From assembly GCA_964244115.1 (NCBI GenBank), contig CAXTHM010000041.1, forward strand, positions 1 through 33,222: a stretch of 33,222 nucleotides of DNA, read 5' to 3'. The stretch comes from CADCWK01 sp964244115. GTDB lineage: Bacteria; Chloroflexota; Chloroflexia; Thermomicrobiales; UBA6265. The notes under the pieces are model-generated. The model saw nothing but the letters and a program-made list of their open reading frames with translations, made no database searches and was not told the origin of the DNA. Position 1 is the first letter of the stretch, and each line of letters opens with the position of its first letter. Shown here piece after piece: positions 8,380 through 17,403 of this stretch. The position numbers were made by a program, and so were the translations under genes.

Positions 8380-9342
8380 ATGAGCGTCTCGGGGACCGGC
8401 CGGTTCAGCCGTCGAGCGCTCGTCGTCGCGTCCGCTCTGGGTGCCACGACGCTGCTGAGCGGGTGTGTCTCGCTGGGTGGCGGCGAGGACGCCGACCCCG
8501 AGCCCGTCCTGCCGTGGCTGACGGTGGTCGCGACGACATCGGTCCTCGGCGACATCGTCCGCTCGGTCGCCGGGTCGCGGGTCGCGGTGCGGACGATGAT
8601 GCCGCCCTCGGCCGACCCCCGCCGCTTCGTCCCCGGTCCCAACGCCGGCGACGTCTTCGTCGACGCCGACCTGATCGTGCGACACGGGATGGGACTCGAG
8701 CCGGGGTTGGAGGGGTTGCTGGCCGCCGCGGGGGGAATCCCGATCGTGACCGCGACCGAGGCGATCCCGGCGGAGTCGATCATCACGACGGCGGCCGGCG
8801 CGCCCGACCCCTACGTCTGGCACGACCTGACGCTGCTGCCGTTCGTCGTCACGCGGATCCTCCAGGCATTACAGGACCGCGACGACAACCCGCGGCACCG
8901 GACGGCATGGGCGACGAACAGTGTCATCTACCTCGATCAGATCGCGGTGGCCGACGCCTACCTCCGGCGCCGGCTCGAACCGATCCCGGCCGAGCGACGC
9001 ATCCTCGCGACGGCCAACGCGACCTTCGGATACTTCGGCCGCCGCTACGGCTTCGAGACGCTCGCTCTGCTGGATGACGCCATCCCGTTCGCCACCCAGA
9101 TCGATGCCGAACGATTCGCCGCGGCCCTCGTCGCCCGGACGCCGACGGTCGTCTTCCCGGACGCCAGTGTCTCGGTGACGCCGGTCCAGGCGGCGATCCT
9201 CCGGGCCGGGGCGACCATCCCGTTCATCCCGCTGGGCGGTCTACTCTACGGCTCCGGGCTCGGGCTCGGCAACACCTACGAGGGCCGGTACCTCGGTATG
9301 ATCCGGCGCAACGCCGACCGGATCGTCGCGGCGCTGGGCTGA
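8380..9342 (+). CDS. ZnuA/TroA-like binding lipoprotein without metal ligands
   Basis: A 320-residue cluster A-I solute-binding protein (ZnuA/PsaA/TroA fold). A lipoprotein signal ends at LLSGC (Cys29), so it should be anchored outside the membrane. Family landmarks are clear: VATTSVLGDIV, a long central helix, FGYFGRRYGFE, and the terminal YLGMIRRNADRIVAALG. However, the residues that normally bind Zn/Mn are replaced: DPH-x-F is DPRRF (79-83, Arg81), DPHVW is DPYVW (143-147, Tyr145), and the His before FGYF is Asn213. The usual acidic C-terminal ligand is also not evident. No ABC permease or ATPase is adjacent. The start may be GTG at 8362, which has GGGAG nearby. It ends one base before the regulator at 9344, so the two are probably co-translated. 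A role as a sensor rather than an importer is inference. Confidence 0.85.
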   Translation: MSVSGTGRFSRRALVVASALGATTLLSGCVSLGGGEDADPEPVLPWLTVVATTSVLGDIVRSVAGSRVAVRTMMPPSADPRRFVPGPNAGDVFVDADLIVRHGMGLEPGLEGLLAAAGGIPIVTATEAIPAESIITTAAGAPDPYVWHDLTLLPFVVTRILQALQDRDDNPRHRTAWATNSVIYLDQIAVADAYLRRRLEPIPAERRILATANATFGYFGRRYGFETLALLDDAIPFATQIDAERFAAALVARTPTVVFPDASVSVTPVQAAILRAGATIPFIPLGGLLYGSGLGLGNTYEGRYLGMIRRNADRIVAALG

Positions 9343-9343
9343 C

Positions 9344-11884
9344 GTGTCGATGAACGCAGCCGAGCCTCAACCTCAACCTGAACTCGACAGGAGCGTGGAT
9401 CGCGTGGTGGTGTCCGTCCCGTCGACCGTGCCGGTGCCGTTGACCCGACCGATCGGACGGGATGTCGAGATCGCGACCGTTCGTCGGCAGGTCGTCGGGG
9501 AGATGCGACTCATCACGCTCTCTGGCCCCGGCGGTGTCGGGAAGACCCGCCTGGCGCTGGCCGTAGCGGCCGACCTGAAGGACCACTTCGCCGGCGACGT
9601 CGCGTTCGTCGATTGCGTCGCCCTGACGGACGCCGTCCAGCTCGTCCCGGTGATCTCGCAGGCGCTCCGTCTCGATACGACCGGGGCGGTCACGCTCGAT
9701 GCCCTGACCGTCGCGCTCGAGGCCCGACGTGCCCTGCTCATCCTCGACAACCTCGAGCAGATCGCCGGCGTCGGTGGGCTGGTCTCGCGGCTCTCGGCTC
9801 GGACCCGGCGCCTCGTGGTCGTCGGGACCAGTCGCGCTCGCCTCGACGTGCCGGGCGAGGTCGTGCTCGACGTCGTCCCGTTGGACAGTCAGTCCGCCGG
9901 TGCGGCCCCGTCACCGGCGGTCGAACTGTTCACCGAGCGGGCCCGGGCGGCGTACCCACCGTTCGCCCTGACGCCGGACAACGCCGGAGTGGTCGAGGCG
10001 ATCTGCCAACGCCTCGATGGGCTTCCGCTGGCGATCGAGCTGGCGGCGGCCCGGGTCTCGGTCCTCGCACCCGCCGCGATGCTGGCCCGGATCGAGCGGC
10101 AACCGACCGTCATCGACGGCGGTGACCGGAGCCTTCCGGATCGCCATCGCTCGCTCCGGGCGACGCTCGACTGGAGCTACCAGCTCCTCACCACGGCCGA
10201 GCAACGCCGGTTTCGCCAGCTCGCGGTCTTCGACGGCGCGTTCGACCGGGCCGCCGCCGCCGCGGTTCTCGGAGTCGACGAGGTCCCTCGCCCACTGGCC
10301 GCCCAACACGGCCGGCAGACGGCCCGGTGGCTGGCGGCGCTGGAACGCCAGAGCCTGCTGGGCCGGTCCGGTCCGGTCGACGGGACCCGGCGGTACGCCA
10401 TGCTGGAGACGGTTCGGACCCATGCGCGGGCGCTGCTGCGGGATGACCCGGAACGGTCGTCGGTCATGGAGCGTCATCTCGCCTGGTACCTGGCGATCGC
10501 GGTCGAAGCCGAAGGGAACCTCAATGGTTCCCAGTCGACCCGGTGGCTGCGGCGGCTGGATCAGGACATCGGCAACCTCCGGCAGGCGTTGCGCTTCGCC
10601 ACCGATGCCGGTCGCACCGCTGACGGGCTGAGACTCGCGGTCGCCCTCTGGCGCTACTGGGAGAGTCGCGGCCTCCTTCAGGAGGGCGTCGATGCGTTCG
10701 ATCGCCTGCTGGCGCACGATTCGCTCAGCGCCGTCGCGCCGGCGCTCCGGGGGACGGCGCTGAACCACCTCGCCAACCTCCTGACCGATCTCGGCCAGTT
10801 CCGCCGGGCCGCCGGTCTCTATGGGGAGAGCCTCGCGCTGCGCCGGACCGTCGGTGTCGCTGGCCCCGTCGCCGATACCCTGAACAACCTCGGGCTTCTC
10901 AGCGCGGCGTTCGGAGACTTCGCGACCGCCCGGCAGCACTTCGGCGAGTCGCTGTCGATCCGCCGGACGGAGGGCGACCGCTGGGGCGAGGCGCTGGCGA
11001 TCGCGAACCTCGGCGACGTCGAGGTGGCCGAGGGCCACGCCGAGCCCGCCGTCGCGCTGCACGAAGCGGCGCTGGCGATCAGGAGCGAGATCGGTGACGA
11101 GCGTGGGGTGGCGTTCTCGATCAGCAACCTCGCCGAGGCCTGCCGGCTGGTGGGCGATCGTACCCGCGCGGGGCAACTGCTCAATCAGGCGGCTCGTCGG
11201 TTCCGACGGCTCGGTCTGCCCCTGGGGGAGGCGCTGGTGCGCCGCAACCGGGGCGACCTGGAGAGCGACGACGGCCAGCACCGGGCCGCCTTCGATCAGT
11301 ACGGTATCGCGTTGCGCGGGTTCGCCGCGATCGGGGACCGGGGACGGGTCGCCGAGATGCTGGAGCGGGTCGGCGCGACCATGATCGCGTCAGGGTCGCA
11401 CCATGACGGCCTGACCACTCTTGGGGCGGCCGAAGCGGTTCGGTCGGAGACCGGACTCCAGCGAGTCCCGATCGACTGCCCCCGGTTCGATGACGCGATC
11501 ACCGCCGGCCGCACCGGGCTCGGTGCGTCGCTGGCCGACGTGAGCCTGATGACCGGTCGGACCCTTGGTCTGGACCGTATCGTCCGATTGATCGAGACCT
11601 CAATCGTCGACTCCGATGACGCCGCTCGACGGACTGACCCGGCGGCGGGGAGTCCCGGGCCGCGGGACGATGACGGGCGGCCGCATCCGGTCTCCAGGTT
11701 GACGCCACGCGAGCGGGAGGTGCTGGCCCTGATCGCCGAGGGGCTGACCAACGCCGAGATCGCCCATCGGCTCTACGTCAGTTCCTACACGGTGAACGCG
11801 CATCTTCGCCGGATCTTCCGGCAGCTCGGCGTGACGACCCGGACGGCGGCGATGCAACGCTGGCTGGGCGACGGTGGGCGATGA
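9344..11884 (+). CDS. STAND-ATPase/TPR regulator with LuxR-type HTH
   Basis: An 846-residue transcription regulator. After a short leader comes an NB-ARC/STAND ATPase domain: P-loop GPGGVGKTR (61-69), Walker B ALLILDNLEQ (130-139), and GLPLAIELAAAR (226-237). A helical middle (about 370-700) contains TPR-type repeats (for example ALNHLANLLTDLGQFRRAAG and TLNNLGLLSAAFGDFATARQ). The C-terminus is a LuxR/GerE HTH (LTPREREVLALIAEGLTNAE onward to about 840). STAND regulators switch by nucleotide-dependent oligomerisation when a ligand binds the repeat region; the ligand here is unknown. The GTG at 9344 is one base after the stop of the binding lipoprotein; ATG at 9350 is an alternative. The relic at 4852-5263 is a related C-terminus. 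Confidence 0.93.
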   Translation: MSMNAAEPQPQPELDRSVDRVVVSVPSTVPVPLTRPIGRDVEIATVRRQVVGEMRLITLSGPGGVGKTRLALAVAADLKDHFAGDVAFVDCVALTDAVQLVPVISQALRLDTTGAVTLDALTVALEARRALLILDNLEQIAGVGGLVSRLSARTRRLVVVGTSRARLDVPGEVVLDVVPLDSQSAGAAPSPAVELFTERARAAYPPFALTPDNAGVVEAICQRLDGLPLAIELAAARVSVLAPAAMLARIERQPTVIDGGDRSLPDRHRSLRATLDWSYQLLTTAEQRRFRQLAVFDGAFDRAAAAAVLGVDEVPRPLAAQHGRQTARWLAALERQSLLGRSGPVDGTRRYAMLETVRTHARALLRDDPERSSVMERHLAWYLAIAVEAEGNLNGSQSTRWLRRLDQDIGNLRQALRFATDAGRTADGLRLAVALWRYWESRGLLQEGVDAFDRLLAHDSLSAVAPALRGTALNHLANLLTDLGQFRRAAGLYGESLALRRTVGVAGPVADTLNNLGLLSAAFGDFATARQHFGESLSIRRTEGDRWGEALAIANLGDVEVAEGHAEPAVALHEAALAIRSEIGDERGVAFSISNLAEACRLVGDRTRAGQLLNQAARRFRRLGLPLGEALVRRNRGDLESDDGQHRAAFDQYGIALRGFAAIGDRGRVAEMLERVGATMIASGSHHDGLTTLGAAEAVRSETGLQRVPIDCPRFDDAITAGRTGLGASLADVSLMTGRTLGLDRIVRLIETSIVDSDDAARRTDPAAGSPGPRDDDGRPHPVSRLTPREREVLALIAEGLTNAEIAHRLYVSSYTVNAHLRRIFRQLGVTTRTAAMQRWLGDGGR

Positions 11885-11945
11885 AGGAGTCGCCCATATC
11901 GCTGGTGGCTTAGGCGCCTTGGAAGACGACGGGGCGACAGATCGT

Positions 11946-12183
11946 CGTAGGGGCGACGCTTACGAGCCCGGCCGCCGCAGCGGCCTTCGCCGCAAGGCGA
12001 TAACCGGCTTTCCGGGTGTGACCCCATCGAGATGATCCTCGCAGATACCCGACAGCGGTCCATGAAGTTCAAGGTCGGCGAACGGGTCGATTCCCGCGAA
12101 CGCGGTTGAACCCGGAACGCCAGTTATCGCCCTGCGGGGCGATGGCCGCTGCGGCGGCCTGGCTCGCAAGCTTCGCCCCTACG
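11946..12183. repeat. Family B inverted repeat with hairpin-bearing arms
   Basis: The left arm (11946-12016) and right arm (12111-12183) are inverted copies of about 72 nt, nearly 90 percent identical by eye, around a 94-nt centre. Each arm starts CGTAGGGGCGA and carries two hairpins. In the left arm these are GGCCGC-CGCA-GCGGCC (11970-11985) and TCGCC-GCAA-GGCGA (11987-12000). In the right arm the second hairpin is TCGCCC-CGCA-GGGCGA on the reverse strand, a different sequence that still pairs. It fills most of the gap between the convergent regulator and BNR genes (11885-12253), where it could also stop transcription both ways. It has no coding capacity, so it resembles a MITE or paired REP element. 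Confidence 0.8.
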
Positions 12184-12253
12184 GGAACGGGCACCTCCTG
12201 ATCGAGGGGGCGCCCGCTACGTTGGCAGATGTGGTTCAGGCCAGTCCGTCAGA

Positions 12254-15200
12254 CTACCTCGTCGGCGGTGTTGTCTCGTGGCCCTCGACGCTGCCGCCAG
12301 CTCCGGTCGGGTCGGTCGGCGTCGTCGGAGCCGGCGCGGCGTGGGGCCAGTTCACGTCGGTGAGGATGCCGAAGCCGGCCGCGCTCGCCTGCGCGTTCAA
12401 CGCGGGGATCGCCGTGGCGATCACCTGCTCGAAGCGGGTGATCTCCGCCTCGATCTCGGCGGTCAGCTCGTCGACGGCCTCGGCGGCCTGGTCCGTCGGG
12501 CGGTAGTCGCCGAGCTGGACGGCCGGGCCGACCCCGGCGAGTTGCGCCATCAGCTTGGTGCCGGCGTTGTTCCGGTCCCCCCAGCCGGGCCGGAGGTCCG
12601 GGACGGCGATGGTCGACTCGATCTCGACGATCTGCTCGCGGAGGGCGTCGGCGGCGGTGACGAATCCTGACGCGCCGCCGTGGGTCCCGGCGCGCTTGCT
12701 CCAGTCGGCGAGCTGGCCGCGGAGGTCGCGCATCCGGTTGAGGGTCTTCGCCGTCCGGTCGAGCTGGGCGTGGATCTTCAGGAGGAGCGCCTCCTGGGCG
12801 TCGAGGTCCGCCTGCGCCGCCGGGCGATTGGACGGCTTGACGACCCGGAAGGGCTGTGAGAAATCGGCGCCGTCAACCGTCAGCGTCACCGTGAAGTCGC
12901 CCGGGGCGACGTACGGGCCGGGGATCGTCTCGCTGGCGACCGGGTCGCTGCCCTCGACCTTCGTCACCGGCGCCCACTGGAGATCCCAGACGAACCGGTT
13001 CCAGCCCGGAGCGGCCGGGGCTCGGAGTTCCTTCGCGATGGCGGGGTCCTCCTCTGTCCGGCTCGTGTAGCTCCGGACCTCCGTCCCCGCCGCGTTGCTG
13101 AAGCTCAGCGTCAGCGGCTTCGACGGTGTCTCGGTCAGGAAGTACGTGATGATCGCGCCCTTGGGCGGGTTCTCGCCGACGTCGAGCAGGGTTCGGATCG
13201 CCTGGCCGTTGGGGTCGATCGTGACCGTGAAGGCCCCCGGCGTCCGGCCGACGTAGTTGGTCGTCGTCGGGACATTGCCGGTCCAGTCGATGCCCGGCAG
13301 GATCCGGAGGGTGTCGCGGGGCGGCATCAGGTGTGTCGTCGCGGCCGGGACGCCGGCGGCGAGCTGCCGGATCGGCGTGAGGTCGTCGAGGATCCAGATC
13401 GCGCGGCCATGGGTGCCGGCGATCAGGTCGGTGCCCTTGACGATCAGGTCGTGGATCGGGGAGACGGGCAGGTTGAGCTGGAGCGGCGCCCAGGTCGAGC
13501 CGTCGTCGGTCGAGACGTGGACGCCGAGCTCGGTGCCGGCGTAGAGCAGGCCCGGAGTCGTCGGGTCGGCCCGGATGACCCGGGTGAACTCGTCGGCCGG
13601 GATGCCGTCGTCGATCCGGCTCCAGCTCGCGCCGAAATCTCGGGTGACGAACAGGTAGGGCGCGTAGTCGTCGGTCTTGTAGCGGGTCGCGGCGACGTAG
13701 ACGGTAGCCGGGTCGGTCGGGGAGGGCTCGATGCCGCTGACCATCGTCCAGTCCTGGAACTGGGGCGGGGTGACGTTCTGCCAGCTCGCGCCGCCGTCCT
13801 GGCTGAGGTGGATCAGCCCGTCGTCGGAGCCGGCCCAGAAGACGCCCTGCTGGTGCGGGGACTCGATCAGAGAGAAGACCGTCGCGTAGGTCTCGGCGCC
13901 GAGGGCGTCCTTGTTGACCGGGCCGCCGGAGGGTTCGAGCGTGTGCGGCTCGGCTCGGGTCAGGTCGGGGCTGATCGGCTCCCAGCTCTGGCCCTCGTTG
14001 GTCGAGCGGTAGACACGGTCGCCGCCGATGTAGATCGTATCGACGTCGTGCGGCGAGACGACGATCGGGTACGTCCATGCGAAGCGCTGCTTGAGCGCCT
14101 TGGAGCCAAGCCCGGTCTTGGACTCCGGCCAGGACGTGATGAGCCGGATCTGGTCGGTCTTGCGGTCGTAGCGCTGGAGGGCGTTGCCGCCGCCCGGCGA
14201 TGAGCCGATCGCGCCGACGTAGATGATGTCCGGGTCGTCCGGCTTGACGACGATGTAGCCGCTCTCGCCGCTGCCGGCGTCGTAGGCGTCCTGCCAGGTG
14301 ATCGAGGAGGCGTTGGTCCAGGCCGGGACCGACAGGCTGCTGTTGTCCTGCTGCGTGCCGTAGATCCGGTAGGGCTCCTCGTTGCTGACGCCGAGGTGAT
14401 AGAACTGGGCGGTCGGCTGGTTGTAGATCGTGCTGAAGGTGTAGCCGCCGTCGACGGAGACGTTGGCGCCGCCATCGTTGCCCTGGATCATCCGGCGCGG
14501 GTTCTTCGGGTCGATCCAGAGGTCGTGGTTGTCGCCGTGGGGCGTGACGATGTCGCTGAAGGTCCGGCCGCCGTCGGTGCTGCGGTAGAAATCGAGGTTG
14601 TTGATGTAGACCGTCTCCGGGTCGACCGGGTCGGCGGTGACGTGGACGTAGTACCAGGCCCGGCTGATCAGGTGCTGGTTGTCGCTGACCTGCTCCCAGG
14701 TGACGCCGTAGTCGTCGGAGCGGAACAGGCCGCCCTCCGTGGTCTGCTCGATCAGCGCCCAGACCCGGCCGGTCCTGGCCGGGGAGGCGGAGACGGCCAG
14801 CTTGCCGAGCGTGCCCTTCGGCAAGCCGTGGTTGCGGGTGATGTCCTGCCAGGTCTCGCCGCCGTCGAGGCTGCGCCATAGGCCGCTGTCCGGCCCGCCG
14901 CTGCTGATCTGCCAGAACGACCGATACGCCTGCCAGATCGTCGCGTAGATGATCCGCGGGTTGGACTCGTCGACGGAGAGGTCGACGGCGCCGGCCTTGT
15001 CGGAGACGAAGAGGACGTGGCGCCAGGTCCGGCCGCCGTCCTCGGTCTTGAAGACGCCGCGCTCCGGGTTGGGGCCGAAGGCGTGCCCGAAGGCGGCGAC
15101 CCAGGCAACGTCCGGGTTGGTCGGGTGGACCCGGATCTTGCCGATGTGCCGGGTCTCCTTGAGGCCGACGTGCGACCAGGTCGTGCCGGCGTCGGTGGAC

Positions 15201-15508
15201 TTGTAGACGCCGTCGCCGTGGGAGACGTCGATCCGGATCGTCGTCTCGCCGGTCCCGGCGTAGATCACGTTGGAGTCCGACGGCGCGACGGCCAGCGCGC
15301 CGATCGAGGACGTGTTCAGGAAGCCGTCCGAGACGGGTTTCCAATAGAGCCCGGCGTCGGTCGTCTTCCAGATGCCGCCGGCGACGGCGCCGAAGTAGAA
15401 GGTGTTCTGGTCGTGGTAGCTCCCGGCGACGGTGACGACGCGGCCACCACGGAACGGTCCGACCTGGCGCCAGCGGGCGACGCCATCGATATCCTGCAGT
15501 CTGGTCAT
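12254..15508 (-). CDS. Giant BNR/sortilin (VPS10)-like beta-propeller protein
   Basis: A 1084-residue protein of the class often annotated as glycosyl hydrolase or VPS10/sortilin-like. It has about ten Asp-boxes (S/T-x-D-x-G-x-T/S-W), for example WKTTDAGLYW, YKSTDAGTTW, FKTEDGGRTW, WRSLDGGETW, FRSDDYGVTW, YRSTDGGRTF and LSQDGGASW, which should form one or two propellers over residues 1-730. The last 350 residues hold an Ig/FlgD-like strand region (PYVAPGDFTVTLTVDG) and a helical tail. Asp-boxes are structural, so enzymatic activity is not shown. Relatives are usually secreted, yet this start (MTRLQDIDG, with AAAGGA upstream) shows no signal peptide. It lies 85 nt behind the iron-type binding protein on the same strand. 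Confidence 0.88.
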   Translation of the reverse strand: MTRLQDIDGVARWRQVGPFRGGRVVTVAGSYHDQNTFYFGAVAGGIWKTTDAGLYWKPVSDGFLNTSSIGALAVAPSDSNVIYAGTGETTIRIDVSHGDGVYKSTDAGTTWSHVGLKETRHIGKIRVHPTNPDVAWVAAFGHAFGPNPERGVFKTEDGGRTWRHVLFVSDKAGAVDLSVDESNPRIIYATIWQAYRSFWQISSGGPDSGLWRSLDGGETWQDITRNHGLPKGTLGKLAVSASPARTGRVWALIEQTTEGGLFRSDDYGVTWEQVSDNQHLISRAWYYVHVTADPVDPETVYINNLDFYRSTDGGRTFSDIVTPHGDNHDLWIDPKNPRRMIQGNDGGANVSVDGGYTFSTIYNQPTAQFYHLGVSNEEPYRIYGTQQDNSSLSVPAWTNASSITWQDAYDAGSGESGYIVVKPDDPDIIYVGAIGSSPGGGNALQRYDRKTDQIRLITSWPESKTGLGSKALKQRFAWTYPIVVSPHDVDTIYIGGDRVYRSTNEGQSWEPISPDLTRAEPHTLEPSGGPVNKDALGAETYATVFSLIESPHQQGVFWAGSDDGLIHLSQDGGASWQNVTPPQFQDWTMVSGIEPSPTDPATVYVAATRYKTDDYAPYLFVTRDFGASWSRIDDGIPADEFTRVIRADPTTPGLLYAGTELGVHVSTDDGSTWAPLQLNLPVSPIHDLIVKGTDLIAGTHGRAIWILDDLTPIRQLAAGVPAATTHLMPPRDTLRILPGIDWTGNVPTTTNYVGRTPGAFTVTIDPNGQAIRTLLDVGENPPKGAIITYFLTETPSKPLTLSFSNAAGTEVRSYTSRTEEDPAIAKELRAPAAPGWNRFVWDLQWAPVTKVEGSDPVASETIPGPYVAPGDFTVTLTVDGADFSQPFRVVKPSNRPAAQADLDAQEALLLKIHAQLDRTAKTLNRMRDLRGQLADWSKRAGTHGGASGFVTAADALREQIVEIESTIAVPDLRPGWGDRNNAGTKLMAQLAGVGPAVQLGDYRPTDQAAEAVDELTAEIEAEITRFEQVIATAIPALNAQASAAGFGILTDVNWPHAAPAPTTPTDPTGAGGSVEGHETTPPTR

Positions 15509-15593
15509 TCGGGGTCCTTTCGGGAATCCGGTCGATGCCGATCAGGGTCGGGTCGATACGAATGGGCGACAGCCGGGCCGGCTGGTCTGGCCG

Positions 15594-16685
15594 CTAGATC
15601 AGCCCGAGGTCGGTCAGGAGGGCCAGCGTACCTTCGAGGTCGGCCAGGTCGCTGAGGTCGAGGTCCGGCGGTTCGATCTCCGAGAGCGGGATGAGTTCCG
15701 GCTGGGCCGGGACGCCGGCGGCCAGCGGGTACTCCAGCGTCTGCTCGGAGAAGTAGGTCTGGGCCTCGACGCCGAGCAGGTAGCGGGTGACGGCGATCGC
15801 CTGCTCCTCCTGGCCGCTGCCGGCGATGATGCCGACGCCGCCGATGTTGACGAGCGACCCGATGTCGCCGCCGGGGAAGTAGTAGTTCTCGACGGCGATC
15901 TCCGGGTCCTCGCGGCGGGCCTCAAAGACGTAGTAGTGGTTGACGAGCCCGACCGCGACCTCCTGCGAGGCGACGGCGTTGACCTGCGGGCCGTTGTCGT
16001 CGAAGGTGATCGGCCCGGTCGCGATCACGTCCTCGAGCCATTGCCGGGCGCGGTCCTCCCCCTCGGTGACGCGCAGCGCCGTGATGAAGGACTGGAACGG
16101 TGCATTGGTCGGTGCCCAGCCGATCGGGCCATCGAGCTCGGTGGTCGGCAGGTCGAGGATCGAGGCTGGCAGGGTGGCGGGGTCGGTCACGTCCGGGTTG
16201 TAGAGCAGGACCCGGACCCGGCCCGAGAGCCCCAGCCAGACGCCGTCCGGCGAGCGGTACTGCGGCGCGACCTGCCGGAGGAGGTCGTCGGGGATCGGNN
16301 NNNNNNNNGCGAGGACACCAGCCTGGGCCAGCGAGCCGAGGGCGCCGGCATCCTGGCAGAAGTACAGACCGGCGGGGGTATTGTCGCCCTCCTCCAGGAT
16401 CTGGGCCGCGAGTTCGGCGGTGTTGCCGTACCGGACATCGAGGTCGATGCCCGTCGCCTCGGCGATGAGCGGGATCAGGTCGCTGACGAGGGACTCGTTC
16501 CGGCCGCAGTAGATCGTCAGGTTGCCGCCGACCGGTGTCGCGGCCGGCGTGGCGCCGTCCGGGGTCGCACCCTGCGCTCGGGTCGTAGCTGCCGAGACGA
16601 TCGCGGCCGCGGCCCCGGTCAGGCCGGCTCCGGCAATCCGGCGGCGGGAGACGACGTGTTGGGACGGCGGCGTGGGATCGGGCAC
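15594..16685 (-). CDS. Iron(III)-type ABC transporter substrate-binding protein
   Basis: About 363 residues, similar to FbpA/AfuA ferric-ion binding proteins that deliver Fe3+ to an ABC importer outside the membrane. A Tat-like signal (VVSRRRIAGAGLTGAAAAIV) is followed by a short linker, then NLTIYCGRNESLVSDLIPLI, YGNTAELAAQIL, HYYVFEARRED and ENYYFPGGDIGSLVNIGGVG, all typical of the family, with tyrosine pairs available for Fe3+. The start is GTG with GGGAGGA upstream. Residues 126-129 are lost in the run of Ns, but the reading frame agrees on both sides. The ATPase and permease genes lie upstream on the same strand, with the ChrB-like gene between. Confidence 0.92.
   Translation of the reverse strand: MPDPTPPSQHVVSRRRIAGAGLTGAAAAIVSAATTRAQGATPDGATPAATPVGGNLTIYCGRNESLVSDLIPLIAEATGIDLDVRYGNTAELAAQILEEGDNTPAGLYFCQDAGALGSLAQAGVLXXXXPIPDDLLRQVAPQYRSPDGVWLGLSGRVRVLLYNPDVTDPATLPASILDLPTTELDGPIGWAPTNAPFQSFITALRVTEGEDRARQWLEDVIATGPITFDDNGPQVNAVASQEVAVGLVNHYYVFEARREDPEIAVENYYFPGGDIGSLVNIGGVGIIAGSGQEEQAIAVTRYLLGVEAQTYFSEQTLEYPLAAGVPAQPELIPLSEIEPPDLDLSDLADLEGTLALLTDLGLI
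16299..16308. other. Assembly gap of 10 Ns
   Basis: The gap lies in the binding-protein gene, between LAQAGVL and PIPDDLL. The two sides are in the same frame, so the true missing length is probably close to 10 nt, or differs from it by a multiple of three. Confidence 0.99.
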
Positions 16686-16873
16686 TAGGTCCTCCCAGGT
16701 CGGTGAGGTCGCGCGTCTGGCGACAAACAGAGATGCCTGCTGTCCGCACACTACCGACGGTTGGGAGTGCTGTCAATTGCGCCCTTCGGAGAGTCGGTCA
16801 GGTGACCCGTATCGGCACCGTGCGGCCCTCGACAGCCCGTTCTCGTCACCGGTACACCAGGCGGCGATCCGGC

Positions 16874-17326
16874 TCAGCCAGCTTTGGCCGGCGGTGCCGC
16901 GGGGCCGGTCAGTTCGACGCAGAACTGATGGAGGCCGTCGAGGACCGTGCCGACCGCGGCTACGAATTCGGCGTCGTCCTCGTGCTTCGCCCGCAGTCCG
17001 AGGCAGATCGACCGCAGGCCGGCCGACCACGGAGTCAGTTGGCGGTCGTTCGTCTCGGCACCGCGCAGCGCGAGCGACATCGCCGTCAGGGGCGGGTCGG
17101 TCAATCCGTAGCGGTAGAGCAGGGCGTCGAAGCCGGTCCGGAGGCCGGTATTGCGCAGTTCGGCCTGCGGGTGGTGGAAGGCCGTGGCGCCGCGCTCTTC
17201 GGCCGCGGCCAGGACGTCGGCCTCAGGCAGGAAGGTGATCGTCGCCTCTGGGTCGATTCGGTTGCGGATCAACCAGATCATGGCGGCGCGGTCGAGACGG
17301 GCTCCGGTTCGGGTGATCCACTCCAT
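16874..17326 (-). CDS. ChrB C-terminal-domain (chromate resistance) protein
   Basis: A 150-residue protein matching the C-terminal domain of ChrB (the chromate-resistance protein family). It opens with EWITRTGARLDRAAMIWLIR, then RIDPEATITFLPEADVLA, and ends with LSLALRG-like and SAGLRSICLGL segments followed by a terminal helix. In chr operons ChrB acts as a chromate-responsive regulator, and its C-terminal domain also occurs alone. Here there is no chrA transporter. It sits between the ATPase and binding-protein genes of an iron-type importer, all on the minus strand with short gaps (77 nt after the ATPase, 188 nt before the binding protein). A role in metal or oxyanion sensing with that importer is inference. 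Confidence 0.72.
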   Translation of the reverse strand: MEWITRTGARLDRAAMIWLIRNRIDPEATITFLPEADVLAAAEERGATAFHHPQAELRNTGLRTGFDALLYRYGLTDPPLTAMSLALRGAETNDRQLTPWSAGLRSICLGLRAKHEDDAEFVAAVGTVLDGLHQFCVELTGPAAPPAKAG

Positions 17327-17403
17327 CGATCCTGGTCCTCTCGGTGAGGGGCAGCGGCCCCGTGACGTTCAGGCCACCATTTGGGCATGGGTCATCCTGC
17401 CCG

